A stretch of DNA of 42,976 nucleotides, taken from the NCBI RefSeq assembly GCF_022179345.1, contig NZ_BPQR01000009.1, positions 1 through 42,976 on the forward strand. Direction: 5' to 3'. This DNA is from Methylobacterium jeotgali (GTDB taxonomy: Bacteria; Pseudomonadota; Alphaproteobacteria; Rhizobiales; Beijerinckiaceae). Position 1 is the first letter of the stretch. Every line of letters begins with the position of its first letter. The position numbers and the translations under genes are program-made. Shown here piece by piece: positions 41,300 through 42,976 of this stretch. Below the pieces are notes generated by a model that was not told the origin of the DNA, ran no database searches, and was given only the letters and a program-made list of their open reading frames with translations.

Positions 41300-41611
41300 A
41301 TGCGCGGTATCGGATCCATGTATTATCGAGGGCTAACTCTGTTATTTTTGATATCAGGGATTGCTTTTCACACTGAGTCATGCGCTGCGCAGTACAACTC
41401 GGGGCAGCTGCGGAAATCGATCGAACCGGTCTATATCAGGCCCACCTACGGTACCTATCACCAGTGCGGCGGCGCATGCCTGAAGAGCGGGTTGCTGACG
41501 TGGTTCTGCGAGGAGAACACCGGCTGCGCCCTGAACTGCGCGATCGGTCCGCCGGTGAGGCGGTGTGTTACGTCAGGTAGCGTCATCGAGGATTTTCGCA
41601 TTCTAAATTAG
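41300..41611 (+). CDS. Small exported Cys-rich protein
   Basis: 103 residues, possibly 97 from the second Met. A hydrophobic signal (MYYRGLTLLFLISGIAFHTE, then SCAAQ) leads a mature part with six cysteines (HQCGGACLKSG, FCEENTGCALNC, RRCVT). This suggests a disulphide-stabilised secreted peptide. No family recognised. It lies in an AT-richer area after the IS and is followed by a terminator. Confidence 0.55.
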   Translation: MRGIGSMYYRGLTLLFLISGIAFHTESCAAQYNSGQLRKSIEPVYIRPTYGTYHQCGGACLKSGLLTWFCEENTGCALNCAIGPPVRRCVTSGSVIEDFRILN

Positions 41612-41661
41612 TTTTCGCAAAGTGTAGCTGAACTCGGCACGATTCAGTTCAGCGATGGATC

Positions 41662-41699
41662 GACGGTCCTGCGCGGATGCACAGGGCCGTCCGAGTTTT
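41662..41699 (+). terminator. Rho-independent terminator after the Cys-rich gene
   Basis: GACGGTCCTG (41662-41671) pairs with CAGGGCCGTC (41682-41691), one G-U pair, followed by CGAGTTTT. It is 50 bases past the stop codon at 41611. A weaker stem (GCTGAAC/GTTCAGC) precedes it. Confidence 0.6.
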
Positions 41700-41758
41700 G
41701 TATCTAGTATGGCCTTAACCCGTTACAGCGGTTGCCGGCGGAGCCACGGCAGACGGCT

Positions 41759-42241
41759 TCAAGTGGTCTTCCGGCCGCGCTTCTTAGGAGCTTCAGCGCC
41801 GACCGTAATTGTTGCCTTAGCCGTGGTCTCTCGGCGCTGACTGCCGAGACCGAAACTCTTGGCGAGAGTCGAGCGTTGCTGAGAATAGCTAATTGCTACT
41901 GTGGGATAGTCGCGGGGCAGACCGTAGCGCTCGCGGTATTGCGCGACGGTCATACCATTGCCGGTGAGATGCCGCTTCAGTGTCTTGTACGGCTTGCCGT
42001 CGATGAAGGAGATTAGCGCGTCGTGCGTAATCGATTTGTGGATCTGAGCTGGGGTTGGTTTCTCGACCATCGGAGCTTCTGATGCGCCACCCTGGCGGAG
42101 GCCGGACAGAGCGGAGTAGATCCCGAAGATCAAGCTTGGCAGCTCAGCCGCCGGCAGGCTGTTGTTCGAGATGTATGCTGCAACGACCTTGACTGTCTGC
42201 CGAATATGATCATTCCGCAGTGTGACCGCTTTCTCGTTCAT
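41759..42241 (-). CDS. MucR/Ros-family transcriptional regulator with altered zinc-finger residues
   Basis: 160 residues from the ATG at 42241 (AGGA seven bases upstream); an upstream in-frame start at 42271 lacks a site. The MucR layout is clear: helical N-terminus (IRQTVKVVAAYISNNSLPAA) then the core SITHDALISFIDGKPYKTLK, RHLTGNGMTVAQYRERYGLP, RDYPTVAISYSQQRSTLAKS. The Cys positions of the canonical finger read SFID, and the second His after RHL is replaced (TGNGM), so zinc binding is doubtful. MucR proteins are H-NS-like global regulators binding AT-rich DNA. The AT-rich gap upstream may be its own target. Confidence 0.85.
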   Translation of the reverse strand: MNEKAVTLRNDHIRQTVKVVAAYISNNSLPAAELPSLIFGIYSALSGLRQGGASEAPMVEKPTPAQIHKSITHDALISFIDGKPYKTLKRHLTGNGMTVAQYRERYGLPRDYPTVAISYSQQRSTLAKSFGLGSQRRETTAKATITVGAEAPKKRGRKTT

Positions 42242-42676
42242 GAAGTAATCCTTTTTGGAGATCAAGTGCACAAATGACGCAATCTTCCTCCGAATTCAAG
42301 TAGAAATCTCATAATACAGATTTGAAACTTACCTCCGACCATCTGCATAATCAAATTAGATATTTGCCGCAACATCTCGCTCACAATCATCTATCTCACC
42401 GGACTCTGTTAAATTCATGAAGGTGAGCCATATCAACGATAAACATTAGGCTGGGCAATAATTTCATCGTATTCAGTTTTCCGCTAGACACTGCGCTTCG
42501 AACGCCCGAGGTCTGCTCAGTCAGATCAAGCGCAATCGTAGATAAACTATCAAACCGGCTTCGGGACACAGCCCGTCACCGTCTGGTCACTGCCGCGGCC
42601 TGAGGCATCGTTGCAGCTAGACATCAGTCTCGTTCAGCACATGTTAGTGGGCGCGATGAGTGTCAGGGAGGATGAC
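42242..42676. other. AT-rich divergent promoter region, MucR versus sugar dehydrogenase
   Basis: The first 250 bases are the AT-richest large stretch of the window and fit a MucR-type regulatory region. The last 100 bases lead into the dehydrogenase start. I see no gene or RNA here. Confidence 0.4.
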
Positions 42677-42976
42677 ATGCTAGGCGAAAGACGCCGACTG
42701 CCAGCTACTATCGCAGCTGGGGCAATTTTGTGGGCTGGAACGGCGCTGGCGCAAACCACCCCACCGTCTCAGCCGTCGACTGTCACTCAGCGCGGCCAAC
42801 AGCTGCCGCCGGGCGACCCTCTGATCGGGCAGCCGGATAATCCAGATGCGATGAAGCTGGCTCCGGTATCTGGCCCAGTTCTGCCCACCCGTGCCGACAA
42901 GCTGCCAACGGCGATGCTGCACGTACCCGAGGGATTCAAGGTCGAGGTGTTCGCCAGCGGGCTGCCGGACGCCCGA
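42677..42976 (+). CDS. PQQ-type sugar dehydrogenase, 5' part (true start and signal peptide)
   Basis: The ATG at 42677 is preceded by a good ribosome-binding site (AGGGAGG at 42665-42671). It opens a signal peptide, MLGERRRLPATIAAGAILW followed by AGTALA-Q. The frame runs off the right edge and continues in frame at base 277, because 42701-42976 repeats bases 1-276. This is therefore the beginning of the gene listed at 1-1239 and not a second copy. An upstream ATG at 42672 is closed by a stop after two codons and can be excluded. Confidence 0.85.
   Translation, partial: MLGERRRLPATIAAGAILWAGTALAQTTPPSQPSTVTQRGQQLPPGDPLIGQPDNPDAMKLAPVSGPVLPTRADKLPTAMLHVPEGFKVEVFASGLPDAR
42701..42976. repeat. 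Terminal redundancy, right copy
   Basis: Partner of bases 1-276. It falls inside the dehydrogenase gene starting at 42677 and keeps its frame, which supports circularity rather than a true duplication. Confidence 0.9.

Noticed and set aside
1..42976. tRNA, rRNA genes and VirB-type secretion genes
   Set aside because: None recognised on either strand, although a small tRNA could be missed by eye.

Overview
The window reads as a complete circular plasmid of about 42.7 kb with its ends overlapping. Bases 1-276 recur at 42701-42976, and the gene cut at base 1 gets its missing start and signal peptide from 42677 onward. High-GC coding sequence with alphaproteobacterial families (MucR-type regulator, C93 transglutaminase-like cysteine peptidase, NodT-type outer-membrane factor, IS427-group IS5 element) suggests a Hyphomicrobiales host, most likely Methylobacterium-like. 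The host genus is an inference; no marker gene proves it.

Backbone (about 4.8-18.4 kb). This part holds a VapBC toxin-antitoxin pair, a serine recombinase, a TraG/VirD4-type coupling protein, and a MobF relaxase-helicase (TrwC/TraA type) with a small accessory gene in front of it. A divergent three-gene operon (DNA-binding-like protein, P-loop ATPase, membrane protein) faces the relaxase. The layout resembles stbABC-oriT-trwAC of R388, and the space between the two operons carries phased short repeats and hairpins, so it is the likely oriT. No VirB mating-pair genes are present, so the plasmid looks mobilizable rather than self-transmissible. A winged-helix protein (possible replication initiator), a repeat-rich control region, ParA and a ribbon-helix-helix partner make up the maintenance block.

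Scar region (18.5-19.7 kb). A TetR gene is split by a stop codon, a divergent aldo/keto reductase is reduced to its N-terminus, and a perfect 52-bp palindrome lies next to them.

Ion and metabolite cargo. Kup (K+) is at 2.5-4.4 kb. An FrmR/CsoR-like repressor with two matching candidate operators sits at 19.75-20.7 kb. It precedes a run of a small protein, HisE-like pyrophosphohydrolase, NRAMP-related transporter with altered metal-site motifs, Na/phosphate symporter with PhoU-like tail, SLOG (DUF2493) protein and an unknown protein. A two-domain outer-membrane porin follows.

Envelope and efflux cargo (28.3-39.7 kb). A histidine kinase and a LuxR-type response regulator diverge from a heavy-metal RND tripartite efflux operon (adaptor, pump, outer-membrane factor). 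After these come several small exported proteins and a C93-family cysteine peptidase. A 16-bp palindrome, CTGTCA-N4-TGACAG, occurs twice in the kinase/efflux intergenic region and once upstream of the peptidase, suggesting a small regulon.

Last part (40-43 kb and the first 1.9 kb across the junction). A 927-bp IS5-family element with a likely programmed -1 frameshift has landed in a 56-codon gene that becomes intact when the element and one target copy are removed. Then come a small Cys-rich exported protein, a MucR-like regulator with an altered zinc-finger region, and a sorbosone-dehydrogenase-like periplasmic enzyme followed by a diheme cytochrome c.
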